Source: Fluviicola chungangensis
GTDB lineage: Bacteria > Bacteroidota > Bacteroidia > Flavobacteriales_D > Crocinitomicaceae
Reading direction: 5' to 3'
Length of the DNA: 64,000 bases
Assembly (NCBI RefSeq): GCF_007558725.1
Contig: NZ_VLPL01000005.1
Span: forward strand, 62,001-126,000
The notes under the pieces: generated by a model
Told to the model about the DNA's origin: nothing
What the model saw: the letters and a program-made list of their open reading frames with translations, nothing else
Database searches by the model: none
In this document: in pieces, positions 47,659 to 54,754 of the stretch
Numbering within the stretch: the stretch's first letter is position 1
Layout of the letters: the number at the start of each line of letters is the position of its first letter
Translations under genes and position numbers: made by a program

Positions 47659-48362
47659 TTTTTCTGCTTTTGAATTTCGGTTTCAAACCATTGCCATAAC
47701 TTATCTTCTGGCACCGGGGCTGTTATTTTAACTGTTTCTTTGGTCGTCGGATGTTCGAATTCCAACTCCCTGGAATGCAAATATATCGAACCATCCGGAT
47801 TTGAACGTTTTGCACCGTATTTCAAATCGCCTTTGATGATACAACCGATGGCAGCCAATTGTGCCCGAATTTGGTGATGTCTTCCTGTTTCCAATTCCAC
47901 CTCCAGCAGGGTATAATTGTCGGAACTGAGTAATTGCCGGTATTTCAGGCGCGCTTCTTTCGAATCTTTACGCGCTTCACTGTATACGTAAGTTTTGTTT
48001 TGTTTTTCGTTGCGAACCAAGTGATGCTGCAGGGAACCGGATTTCTGTTTTGGTGCTTTTTCAACTACCGCCCAATACGCCTTCCGGGGATGTTTCTCTG
48101 CAAAAAGTTTGTTCATCCGTGTTAAGGCCTTGCTCGTACGTGCAAATGCAATGGCTCCTGAAACCGGGCGATCCAAGCGATGGATCAACCCACAAAACAC
48201 ATTGCCGGGTTTTTCAAATTTGTGACGAATGTATTCGCGCACTTTTTCCACCAAAGGGAAATCACCCGAACTATCTCCCTGCACATTTTCACCTGCATGC
48301 TTATTTATCACGACCAGGTGATTATCCTCATACAAAACGTCTTGCGGGCGGATTTGCTCCAT
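47655..48362 (-). CDS. RluA-family RNA pseudouridine synthase
   Basis: A 235-residue enzyme without an S4 domain. The catalytic Asp is D64 in H61-R-L-D-R-P-V-S-G. Other family blocks are LYEDNHLVVINKHAG near the N-terminus, LEVELETGRHHQIRAQLAAIG and LHSRELEFEHPTT. It isomerises uridines in rRNA or tRNA; the exact site cannot be told from the sequence. It starts three bases after panB ends and overlaps the downstream sensor gene by four bases, so panB, this gene and the sensor form one leftward operon. Confidence 0.92.
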   Translation of the reverse strand: MEQIRPQDVLYEDNHLVVINKHAGENVQGDSSGDFPLVEKVREYIRHKFEKPGNVFCGLIHRLDRPVSGAIAFARTSKALTRMNKLFAEKHPRKAYWAVVEKAPKQKSGSLQHHLVRNEKQNKTYVYSEARKDSKEARLKYRQLLSSDNYTLLEVELETGRHHQIRAQLAAIGCIIKGDLKYGAKRSNPDGSIYLHSRELEFEHPTTKETVKITAPVPEDKLWQWFETEIQKQKK

Positions 48363-48365
48363 CGG

Positions 48366-49181
48366 CTAATATTGTTCGTTTTGATTGGGGAAATCGCCGC
48401 TGCGCACATCATCGATGTAGTTCTTAACCGCTTCGGTCATTATTTCATACAGGTTTGCATATTTCCGCAGGAACCGCGGAGAGAATTCATTGTTGATGCC
48501 CAACATGTCATGGACCACGAGTACTTGTCCGTCGACCCCGTTTCCTGCCCCGATCCCGATGATCGGAATGGAAACCGATTTGGCTACTTTTTCTGCCAAT
48601 GCAGCCGGAATTTTCTCCAACACGATCGCAAAACATCCGGCTTCTTCCAAAGCCAATGCATCTTCAATCAGGCGCTGCGCTTCATTTTCTTCTTTGGCGC
48701 GAACCACGTACGTTCCGAATTTGTAAATGGATTGTGGTGTCAAACCCAAATGTCCCATCACCGGAATTCCGGCTGTCAGAATGCGTTTGATGGATTCGAT
48801 GATCTCAATCCCCCCTTCCAGTTTCACGGCATGTCCACCGGATTCTTTCATGATGCGAATGGCATTTGACAGCGCTTCTTTGGAATTTCCCTGGTAAGAA
48901 CCAAAAGGCATATCGACAACCACCAATGCTCTTTCTACTGCACGAACAACCGAGCCGGCATGGTAAATCATCTGGTCCAATGTAATGGGAAGTGTCGTTT
49001 CATGTCCGGCCATGACATTTGAAGCGGAATCCCCGACCAAAATGATATCAATTCCTGCAGAATCAATGATTCTTGCCATGGAAAAATCATAACCGGTCAA
49101 CATAGAGATCTTTGCTCCGGAATTTTTCATTTCTTGTAAAACATTCGTAGTGACGCGTTTTACATTTTTATGCACAGACAT
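48366..49181 (-). CDS. panB: 3-methyl-2-oxobutanoate hydroxymethyltransferase
   Basis: A 271-residue enzyme, close to the usual 260-275. It shows the family blocks [65 protein letters not shown] and [20 protein letters not shown]. It transfers a hydroxymethyl group from 5,10-methylene-tetrahydrofolate to 2-oxoisovalerate, giving ketopantoate, the first step to pantothenate and coenzyme A. The metal-binding Asp and Glu (GDS, KLEGG) are present. It is first in the operon with the pseudouridine synthase and sensor genes. Confidence 0.96.
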   Translation of the reverse strand: MSVHKNVKRVTTNVLQEMKNSGAKISMLTGYDFSMARIIDSAGIDIILVGDSASNVMAGHETTLPITLDQMIYHAGSVVRAVERALVVVDMPFGSYQGNSKEALSNAIRIMKESGGHAVKLEGGIEIIESIKRILTAGIPVMGHLGLTPQSIYKFGTYVVRAKEENEAQRLIEDALALEEAGCFAIVLEKIPAALAEKVAKSVSIPIIGIGAGNGVDGQVLVVHDMLGINNEFSPRFLRKYANLYEIMTEAVKNYIDDVRSGDFPNQNEQY

Positions 49182-49207
49182 GAGCGATAATTTTATCTAA
49201 CAAATTT

Positions 49208-49306
49208 AGTTAATTGCGAATTATGAATTGCGAATTGCGAATTTAAAACCAACCGTAGTGGCGAAAAATTTTTCGCCACTACCCGATATCAATAATAAAT
49301 TCGTAA
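49208..49306. repeat. Palindromic intergenic element between DUF721 and panB genes
   Basis: A perfect 28-base palindrome (49255-49282; arms GTAGTGGCGAAAAA and TTTTTCGCCACTAC) is flanked on the left by a GAATTATGAATTGC / GAATTGCGAATT tandem and on the right by AATTCGTAATTATT. It may stop leftward recF-DUF721 transcripts. Its form matches the GTAG-GGCG type hairpins scattered through many Bacteroidota genomes as I recall. Only one copy is in the window. Confidence 0.6.
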
Positions 49307-49618
49307 TTATTCAAACCACACATCGTGAATAATCTGCTTACCGGCTGTTTCATTTACCCGCTGGATAATGATTTGCTTCCCATGCAGCAACTCATCCCGC
49401 ATCACGGAGGAATTCAATGCAATGATCAAAACTCCCTGGCGGATTTGAAGATTAGTAGTTCTTGTGGCTACTGCTTTCCCCATCATATCTTCCCATTTGT
49501 TCAGCACTTCAATTTCAACGAGTTTCCCCTTCAACTGGTAAGCTGTCATGAGTTTATCCACCAATTCCTTCATCGGTTGTGCATTTCCCGATCTCTTGCG
49601 TTCGTCCCACTCACTCAT
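49307..49618 (-). CDS. DUF721 protein (DciA-like)
   Basis: A 103-residue protein of the DUF721 family. Typical blocks are PMKELVDKLMTAYQLKGKL, LNKWEDMMGKAVATRTTNLQ and LIIALNSSVMRDELLHGKQ. DciA, a member of this family in other bacteria, loads the replicative helicase. Here the gene overlaps the recF stop by four bases (ATGA), the common recF-DUF721 arrangement in Bacteroidota, which supports a DNA replication or repair role. Confidence 0.88.
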   Translation of the reverse strand: MSEWDERKRSGNAQPMKELVDKLMTAYQLKGKLVEIEVLNKWEDMMGKAVATRTTNLQIRQGVLIIALNSSVMRDELLHGKQIIIQRVNETAGKQIIHDVWFE

Positions 49619-50709
49619 ACCAATTCGGAATTAAAAATGATCATATGCGGCTTTACCCGGATGGTGTCAAAAATAGCTGAAACCCGGTTTTCGTCTGTAT
49701 CCGTTACCAAAACCTGCCCAAAGGTATTTTTGGAAACCAATTCCATCAATTGCGCTACACGCAGGTTATCCAATTTATCAAAAATATCGTCCAACAACAA
49801 AATCGGCGTTTGCTTCAGGCGTTCTTTCAGCCAATCGAATTGTGCCAACCGCAAGGCAATCAGGAAACTTTTTTGTTGTCCCTGAGAACCGAAACGTTTA
49901 ATCGGCAATCCTTCCAGCAAAAAAGTGATGTCGTCTTTGTGAACCCCAACGGAAGTATACTGAACGCGCATGTCTTTCGGATACGCCTGTTCCAGCAAAA
50001 TCCTGAAATCCGTTTCGGAAAGTTTGGATTCATAATTCAGTGAAACAGCCTCCTGTTCCTGTGAGATCCACTTGTAATAATGCTGAAACAAGGGAATAAA
50101 AGCTTCGATGAATGAAACCCGTTTGTTGTGGATCGCTGTTCCGTACCGGATCAATTGTTCGTCCCAAATCTCAATGGATTCCCGCTCAAAGAAGCCGTTC
50201 TCGAATTGCAGTTTCAGCAAAGCATTCCGCTGATCCAGCACTTTGTTATAACGCTGAAGATCCGTCAGGTATTCGTGGTCGAACTGGGAAATAATCCCGT
50301 CCATCCATTTTCTGCGCACTTCACTTCCTTCCGAGATCAAATCCGTATCATACGGAGAAATCATGACTACCGGAAAGTACCCGATGTGATCTGCGAGGCG
50401 TTCGTATTCCTTCTTGTTTTTCTTAAACACCTTTTTTGAACCCGATTTCACACCGCAATACAAATTGAACGGCTGATCGTCCTTCATCCAGCATCCCTGG
50501 ATCACAAAAAACTGCTCGTTGAAGCGGATATTTTGCCGGTCGATCGGATTTAAATACGAACGACACATGCTCAGGTAATGGACCGCATCCAATACATTCG
50601 TTTTCCCGGACCCATTTTTCCCCACAATGCAATTCACACCGGATTCGAACTGGAATTCAGCTTCGCTGTGATTGCGGAAATTGACTAAAGAAAGGGATTC
50701 GACGAACAT
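49615..50709 (-). CDS. recF: DNA replication and repair protein RecF
   Basis: A 364-residue SMC-like ATPase. Key motifs are Walker A GKNGSGKTNVLDAVHYLS at about residue 31, the Q-loop region, signature RFGSQGQQKSFLIALRLAQ and Walker B PILLLDDIFDKLD. It binds gapped DNA and helps load RecA with RecO and RecR. It is co-transcribed with the DUF721 gene. An exact TAATTTTG -7 element lies four bases before the ATG, so the mRNA may be leaderless or nearly so. Confidence 0.96.
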   Translation of the reverse strand: MFVESLSLVNFRNHSEAEFQFESGVNCIVGKNGSGKTNVLDAVHYLSMCRSYLNPIDRQNIRFNEQFFVIQGCWMKDDQPFNLYCGVKSGSKKVFKKNKKEYERLADHIGYFPVVMISPYDTDLISEGSEVRRKWMDGIISQFDHEYLTDLQRYNKVLDQRNALLKLQFENGFFERESIEIWDEQLIRYGTAIHNKRVSFIEAFIPLFQHYYKWISQEQEAVSLNYESKLSETDFRILLEQAYPKDMRVQYTSVGVHKDDITFLLEGLPIKRFGSQGQQKSFLIALRLAQFDWLKERLKQTPILLLDDIFDKLDNLRVAQLMELVSKNTFGQVLVTDTDENRVSAIFDTIRVKPHMIIFNSELV

Positions 50710-50713
50710 GTTA

Positions 50714-50721
50714 CAAAATTA
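50714..50721 (-). promoter_or_regulatory. -7 element directly before recF
   Basis: On the leftward strand TAATTTTG matches the Bacteroidota -7 consensus TAnnTTTG exactly and ends four bases before the recF ATG. Confidence 0.5.
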
Positions 50722-50861
50722 CGTAATTGAACGTTGAAAAGTGAGAATTGAACAGGAAAAAGCAGCGTTAAGCTTACTTCCCAATTGAAAAGGCTGCCCA
50801 ACACAGTTGAAAGCGTATTTTAAATGCGTAATTTTCCGGATACAATTTCAATTTCAGACAC

Positions 50862-51347
50862 ATGAAACACCTGTTCATCTTTTGCTTTATTGCAATCAGT
50901 TGGCTCGCTCGGGCACAAGTTGAAAGCAATTCAATCCTTTATAAAACCATTCTTTCAAAGGACAGTTTACTATTTAACATCGGTTTCAACACCTGTGATA
51001 TTTCGCAATTTGAAGCATTGCTGAGCGAACAGTTTGAATTCTTCCACGATAAATCGGGGATTTCCGACCGCAAAAAATTCCTGAGTGATTTGAAAAACGG
51101 GTTGTGCAAATCGCCGGAAACCTACCAGTCTCGAAGGGAACTTATCACAGAAAAAACGCAGGTTTTCCCATTGTATGAAAACGGAGAACTGTATGGGGCA
51201 ATCCAATACGGAGAACACCGGTTTTACGAAAAGATGGAAGGCAAAGCGGAGCAATTTGCGAGTACCGCAAAATTCACCCATGTCTGGATTATTGAAAACG
51301 GAAAGTGGAAATTGAGATCCGGATTGAGTTACGATCACCAGAAATAA
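50862..51347 (+). CDS. Exported NTF2/DUF4440-like protein
   Basis: A 161-residue protein with a signal peptide (to LARAQ, residue 19). A single NTF2-like cone-fold domain follows: ISQFEALLSEQFEFFHDKSG, GAIQYGEHRFYE, TAKFTHVWIIENGKWKLRSG. DUF4440/SnoaL-like members bind small ligands or act as enzymes; nothing decides here. It is divergent from recF and six bases ahead of the SRPBCC gene, so the next genes are probably in the same transcript. Confidence 0.75.
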   Translation: MKHLFIFCFIAISWLARAQVESNSILYKTILSKDSLLFNIGFNTCDISQFEALLSEQFEFFHDKSGISDRKKFLSDLKNGLCKSPETYQSRRELITEKTQVFPLYENGELYGAIQYGEHRFYEKMEGKAEQFASTAKFTHVWIIENGKWKLRSGLSYDHQK

Positions 51348-51353
51348 TTACAA

Positions 51354-51809
51354 ATGCCGCATTACGAATTACCTGGTTATCCTAATCACATTGAAAAGAG
51401 CATTTTAATTGAGGCTTCACTTGAAACCGTTTGGAGCTATTTGACCGATCCGAAACGGATGAAAGAATGGATGGGCGATGAAGCAATGGAAATCGACATC
51501 ATCAGCGACTGGAAAATTGGAGGTTCGTTTGTTATCAGAGGCTTTCATCATGTGCCCTTTGAGAACCGGGGAACGATCCTACAGTTCGACCCGGAAAAAG
51601 TATTTCAATATGAATTCCTGAGCTCCTTGTCAAACCTGGAAGATTTGCCAGAGAATTATACCACCATTTCGTTCTGTTTAAAAGCGAAAGGAGACCAAAC
51701 CGAACTGCGTGTTGAGGCTAGCAACTTTCCCACTTTCGAAATTTACAAGCATTGGGAGTTTTATTGGAATGGGACGTTGGAAATTATCAAATGCAAAAGC
51801 GTAATATGA
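51354..51809 (+). CDS. SRPBCC / AHSA1-like domain protein
   Basis: A 151-residue cytosolic protein with the START-like helix-grip fold. The opening is EKSILIEASLETVWSYLTDP and WKIGGSFVIRG follows. The C-terminal helix is YKHWEFYWNGTLEIIK. These proteins bind hydrophobic ligands or, in Aha1, activate Hsp90; the bacterial single-domain forms are mostly uncharacterised. Its stop overlaps the next gene's start (ATGA at 51806). Confidence 0.87.
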   Translation: MPHYELPGYPNHIEKSILIEASLETVWSYLTDPKRMKEWMGDEAMEIDIISDWKIGGSFVIRGFHHVPFENRGTILQFDPEKVFQYEFLSSLSNLEDLPENYTTISFCLKAKGDQTELRVEASNFPTFEIYKHWEFYWNGTLEIIKCKSVI

Positions 51810-52435
51810 GATTTATTTTTTCAATTCAATTAATGATATTGGTTTTGTCGTCCTGCAAAAACGAACTACAAACTATCAGCGAAGATTTCCAGGCAATTTG
51901 TTTAGTCAGTAATGGCGCTGAAATCGAATTAGAAAATGGTGTTTATATGAGTCCTCCGACTATCCATTACGTTTTGTTTCTCTATCATGACACCATTTTC
52001 CAGGTAAGCATCGGACAAAAGAAATCGGTTTATTCCTACCTAAAAACTCGTAATCATGGAAAAGACAGCCTGGAGTCCCTTATGAAAGAATACAACGGAA
52101 CTTCTTTAAAAAAACAAGTGCAACTCATGAAAAAAATGCACTCCAATCTCAGCTCAGATTGCGGACCGCTGGGATATTTTCTATTTAGAAAGAACTACAA
52201 CCTGAACTTCGGAATCTTTCCGTACAGAGAATACACCGATTGGAATAGAAAATATGTATACAAAGAAATACCTCTAACTATCAACCAATTACCCAAAATC
52301 TATTCAACCATTTATCATACGCTGAATTCCAAACAGTGGGACTATTTCATGAGCAATGATTACTATTACAAGGATGTTCGGACCTATCGGAAAAATCAAT
52401 TTCTATTTGAACGGAGAGCTGATTCAAAACGATAA
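51806..52435 (+). CDS. Lipoprotein of unknown function
   Basis: A 209-residue lipoprotein when started at MRFIFSIQLMILVLSSCKN (lipobox LSSC). That start forms an ATGA overlap with the SRPBCC stop and is preferred over upstream in-frame Met codons. The mature part has no recognisable domain. It is rich in Tyr, Asn and Lys, with LKTRNHGKDSLESLMKEYNG in the middle. Nothing more can be said of its function. Confidence 0.6.
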   Translation: MRFIFSIQLMILVLSSCKNELQTISEDFQAICLVSNGAEIELENGVYMSPPTIHYVLFLYHDTIFQVSIGQKKSVYSYLKTRNHGKDSLESLMKEYNGTSLKKQVQLMKKMHSNLSSDCGPLGYFLFRKNYNLNFGIFPYREYTDWNRKYVYKEIPLTINQLPKIYSTIYHTLNSKQWDYFMSNDYYYKDVRTYRKNQFLFERRADSKR

Positions 52436-52463
52436 GTTATCTTTATAAAAACTCCAATCAACC

Positions 52464-52865
52464 ATGAATGAATTAGCCAGACAAGGCAGAAGCCAAACAA
52501 TTGCTATCTCAATCAGTGTCATACTTATTTCCATGTTTGTCATTGCATTCTACCACATTCCGCATGATTCAGTAGATCCGAAGAAATTCTTTCAGCAAAT
52601 TGTTCGGTTTGTGCTCACACTTGCCCTGCTTTATTTTTTGTTCCAGGGAAAAAACTGGGCACGAATCACCTTGTTTGTTTTGTTTTTACTTGCAATGATT
52701 AGTGGTTTTATTCTATTGTTCCTTCCTATTCCGCTTGCAGGAAAAGTTCCTTTTTTGGTAATGATTATCATTTATGGACTGGGAGCTTACAACCTGTACT
52801 TCTCCCGCTCTTTTAAAGCTTATTTTACTTATTTGAATTCAAAAAATGGCCAATCAATCAATTAA
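52464..52865 (+). CDS. Small four-helix membrane protein
   Basis: A 133-residue protein with four hydrophobic segments (ISISVILISMFVIAFYHI, FVLTLALLYFLFQ, ITLFVLFLLAMISGFILLFL, FLVMIIIYGLGAYNLYF). The pattern is common in small uncharacterised bacterial membrane proteins. The gap to the next gene (52866-53093) shows no coding frame with an ATG and no clear regulatory site. Confidence 0.6.
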   Translation: MNELARQGRSQTIAISISVILISMFVIAFYHIPHDSVDPKKFFQQIVRFVLTLALLYFLFQGKNWARITLFVLFLLAMISGFILLFLPIPLAGKVPFLVMIIIYGLGAYNLYFSRSFKAYFTYLNSKNGQSIN

Positions 52866-53093
52866 CAGACAAACCCGGGATACCTGTCAATTTGCAAATA
52901 GTATCTGCAGCGGTCAAACTTACCGGTGTATCAAAAGAAGAAAACCATTTCCAGGCAAACCCGCTTTCAGAAAAGATTAAGCGATCTAAATCATTTCAAC
53001 TGCACATTCCATTCATACCGGGATTTACATATTTTGGCTTCTCCGCTTTAGCTTTTAATTTCCAAACCACTACCTTCGTTAAAAATTCGAGTC

Positions 53094-53555
53094 ATGAAAT
53101 TCTTCCTGTTTATTACGCTTTTTGCTTCCTTCCTGTTCAGTTGCAACACCACCAAACCAGTTGCCCCCGACAATACGATCATCAGCATCACGCACGGGAC
53201 CAATTTTGGGCATTGCCGCGGGTATTGCCGAAAAGAAGTGGTTTTCTCAGAAGATCAAATCGTGTATTTTGAATCCAGTGTCGATTCGACGCGTAACCCG
53301 GTGAAAACGGAAAAATTTGATAACTCTTCCGCTAAATGGAAAAGCATTGCGGATAAAATTGACTGGAACACCTTCAAAAACCTGGAAGAAAGCTACGGTT
53401 GCCCGGATTGCGCGGATGGCGGTTCCGAATACATCGAGATCAAAACGACCAATGGCACGAAACGTGTAACCATTGAATTCAATAAAGAAAACCCGGAATT
53501 GGAACCCTTACTGACTGAATTGCGTACTCAGCGCAAAACCCTGCTCGGAAAGTAA
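53094..53555 (+). CDS. Lipoprotein, DUF6438-like
   Basis: A 153-residue lipoprotein (MKFFLFITLFASFLFSCNTT, lipobox LFSC). The mature part has the pattern FGHCRGYCRKEVVFSEDQIV, a second Cys pair in YGCPDCADGGSEYIEI, and ends with a polar helix. The Cys-x-x-x-Cys opening plus beta-strand order resembles DUF6438. The four Cys could form disulfides or bind a metal. It lies 51 bases before the Crp/Fnr regulator and reads the same way. Confidence 0.65.
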   Translation: MKFFLFITLFASFLFSCNTTKPVAPDNTIISITHGTNFGHCRGYCRKEVVFSEDQIVYFESSVDSTRNPVKTEKFDNSSAKWKSIADKIDWNTFKNLEESYGCPDCADGGSEYIEIKTTNGTKRVTIEFNKENPELEPLLTELRTQRKTLLGK

Positions 53556-53606
53556 TTTCGTGTGAAACCGCGATCTCTTAAGTCGATTGCTTTGAACTAT
53601 TTAATT

Positions 53607-54230
53607 ATGATGGAATCAAATACACTATCCGAATTCAAATCCTCTAAAGAACTCAGAGAGAAACTCACCGCTCTTGGTTTTGCAAAAACATTTGACGAGG
53701 GAGAGATCATCCTGAATGAGAATGCTTATATCAAAGCCATTCCGATCGTCACCAAGGGAAGCATCAAAGTGATGCGAACGGATGAAGACGGGAGGGAAAT
53801 TTTGCTTTATTATATCAAACCAGGCGAAAGCTGCATCATGTCTTTTTTAGGTGGAATCCATCACGACACCAGCAAGGTGAAGGCAATTGCCGAAGAAGAT
53901 TCGGAAATTTTATTCATCCCCATCGATAAGGTCGGTTTGCTGATTAAAGACTATCCGGAATGGCTTGACTTTATATTCCGCCTCTATCATAAACGCTTTG
54001 AAGAACTATTAGAAGTAGTCAATGCCGTTGCTTTTAAAAAAATGGACGAACGTCTTTTAAACCTGCTTCAAAAAAAAGGAGAACTCACGGGAAGTAAAGT
54101 GCTTTCCGTAACCCATGAGCAATTAGCCAACGAGTTAGGCACTGCTCGTGTAGTTGTTTCGAGACTGCTTAAACACATGGAAGATCAGGGCCTGGTTAAA
54201 TTAGGTCGAAATAAAGTTGCGCTTTTGTAA
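53607..54230 (+). CDS. Crp/Fnr-family transcriptional regulator
   Basis: A 207-residue regulator if started at the ATG at 53607; a GTG at 53562 would add 15 residues, but TTGCTTTG, a weak -7 element, falls inside that stretch. A cyclic-nucleotide-binding-like beta-barrel (30-120; AYIKAIPIVTKGSIKVMRTD, LLYYIKPGESCIMSFLGGI) is followed by a dimer helix and an HTH (155-207; VLSVTHEQLANELGTARVVV, SRLLKHMEDQGLVKLGR). No Fe-S Cys cluster is visible. One Cys (ESCIMS) could sense reactive sulfur, an inference. It precedes the persulfide genes and probably controls them through dyads at 54227 and 54690. Confidence 0.9.
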   Translation: MMESNTLSEFKSSKELREKLTALGFAKTFDEGEIILNENAYIKAIPIVTKGSIKVMRTDEDGREILLYYIKPGESCIMSFLGGIHHDTSKVKAIAEEDSEILFIPIDKVGLLIKDYPEWLDFIFRLYHKRFEELLEVVNAVAFKKMDERLLNLLQKKGELTGSKVLSVTHEQLANELGTARVVVSRLLKHMEDQGLVKLGRNKVALL

Positions 54231-54270
54231 CAAAGGTTGCTGTGCAGCAAGTTCCATTGTCTGACTTTTG
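54227..54270 (+). promoter_or_regulatory. Candidate Crp/Fnr operator and promoter before the TauE/SafE gene
   Basis: GTAACAAAGGTTGCTGT (54227-54243) is a GTAAC-N4-GTTGC dyad that overlaps the stop of the regulator gene. Exactly 36 bases after its first base lies GACTTTTG (54263-54270), close to TAnnTTTG. A second dyad, TTGCT-GTGC-AGCAA, overlaps it at 54237-54250 and has the 5-4-5 layout of Fnr boxes. The layout repeats at 54690-54733. An operator centre near -42 would fit class II activation. Confidence 0.55.
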
Positions 54271-54312
54271 TGGTGAAATATTTATTCGCTAACGAAATCA
54301 ACACCTGTTAAG

Positions 54313-54681
54313 ATGGAAATACAAAACGCACTGATATTGGGAACCATTGGTTTAGCCGCAGGATTACTAGGAGGTATGCTGGGTCTTGGCGGGGCAATCA
54401 TCATTATTCCCGCCTTAATGCTTTTTCTCGGTTATTCTCAGCAATTGGCACAAGGAACGGCATTGATCATGATGGTACTTCCGGTTGGAGCATTAGCAGC
54501 ATTCCAATATTATCAAAAGGGATTTGTTGACATCAAAGCCGCTTTAATCCTCGCAGGATTTTTCTTTGTTGGAGGTTATTTCGGCGCCAAGTTTGCCACA
54601 CAACTTCCACAGGAAATCCTGAAGAAAGTATTTGCCGTAATGCTCGTAGGAATTGCCCTCAAAATGTGGTTCCAAAAATAA
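54313..54681 (+). CDS. Half-size TauE/SafE-family sulfite/anion exporter
   Basis: A 122-residue protein with about four membrane helices. It carries one copy of the TauE/SafE signature (GLAAGLLGGMLGLGGAIIII at 15-34, ending PALMLFLGYSQQLAQGTAL). Full-length members have 240-270 residues and two such halves, so this one should work as a dimer. In persulfide clusters TauE-like proteins are thought to export sulfite or other small sulfur anions. It follows the Crp/Fnr gene and precedes the persulfide dioxygenase. Confidence 0.88.
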   Translation: MEIQNALILGTIGLAAGLLGGMLGLGGAIIIIPALMLFLGYSQQLAQGTALIMMVLPVGALAAFQYYQKGFVDIKAALILAGFFFVGGYFGAKFATQLPQEILKKVFAVMLVGIALKMWFQK

Positions 54682-54689
54682 TCCGGTAT

Positions 54690-54733
54690 GTAACAAAAGT
54701 CACTGTATCACTCAAAAGAAGCCGGTAATTTTG
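54690..54733 (+). promoter_or_regulatory. Candidate Crp/Fnr operator and promoter before the persulfide dioxygenase gene
   Basis: GTAACAAAAGTCACTGT (54690-54706) matches 14 of 17 bases of the copy at 54227. It starts exactly 36 bases before TAATTTTG (54726-54733), a perfect -7 element. The ATG follows 21 bases later. The same spacing at both sites argues for a shared regulator. Confidence 0.6.
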
Positions 54734-54754
54734 TACTATCAAACACCAAGAGAC

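Noticed and set aside
48180-48869. 229-codon open frame on the plus strand
   Set aside because: It lies antisense to panB and the RluA-type gene, both with full catalytic motifs; its translation is Phe/His/Cys-rich and resembles no family.
52892-53272. 126-codon frame overlapping the DUF6438-like lipoprotein gene
   Set aside because: It needs a TTG start, overlaps a better gene with a clear lipobox in another frame, and has no recognisable domain.
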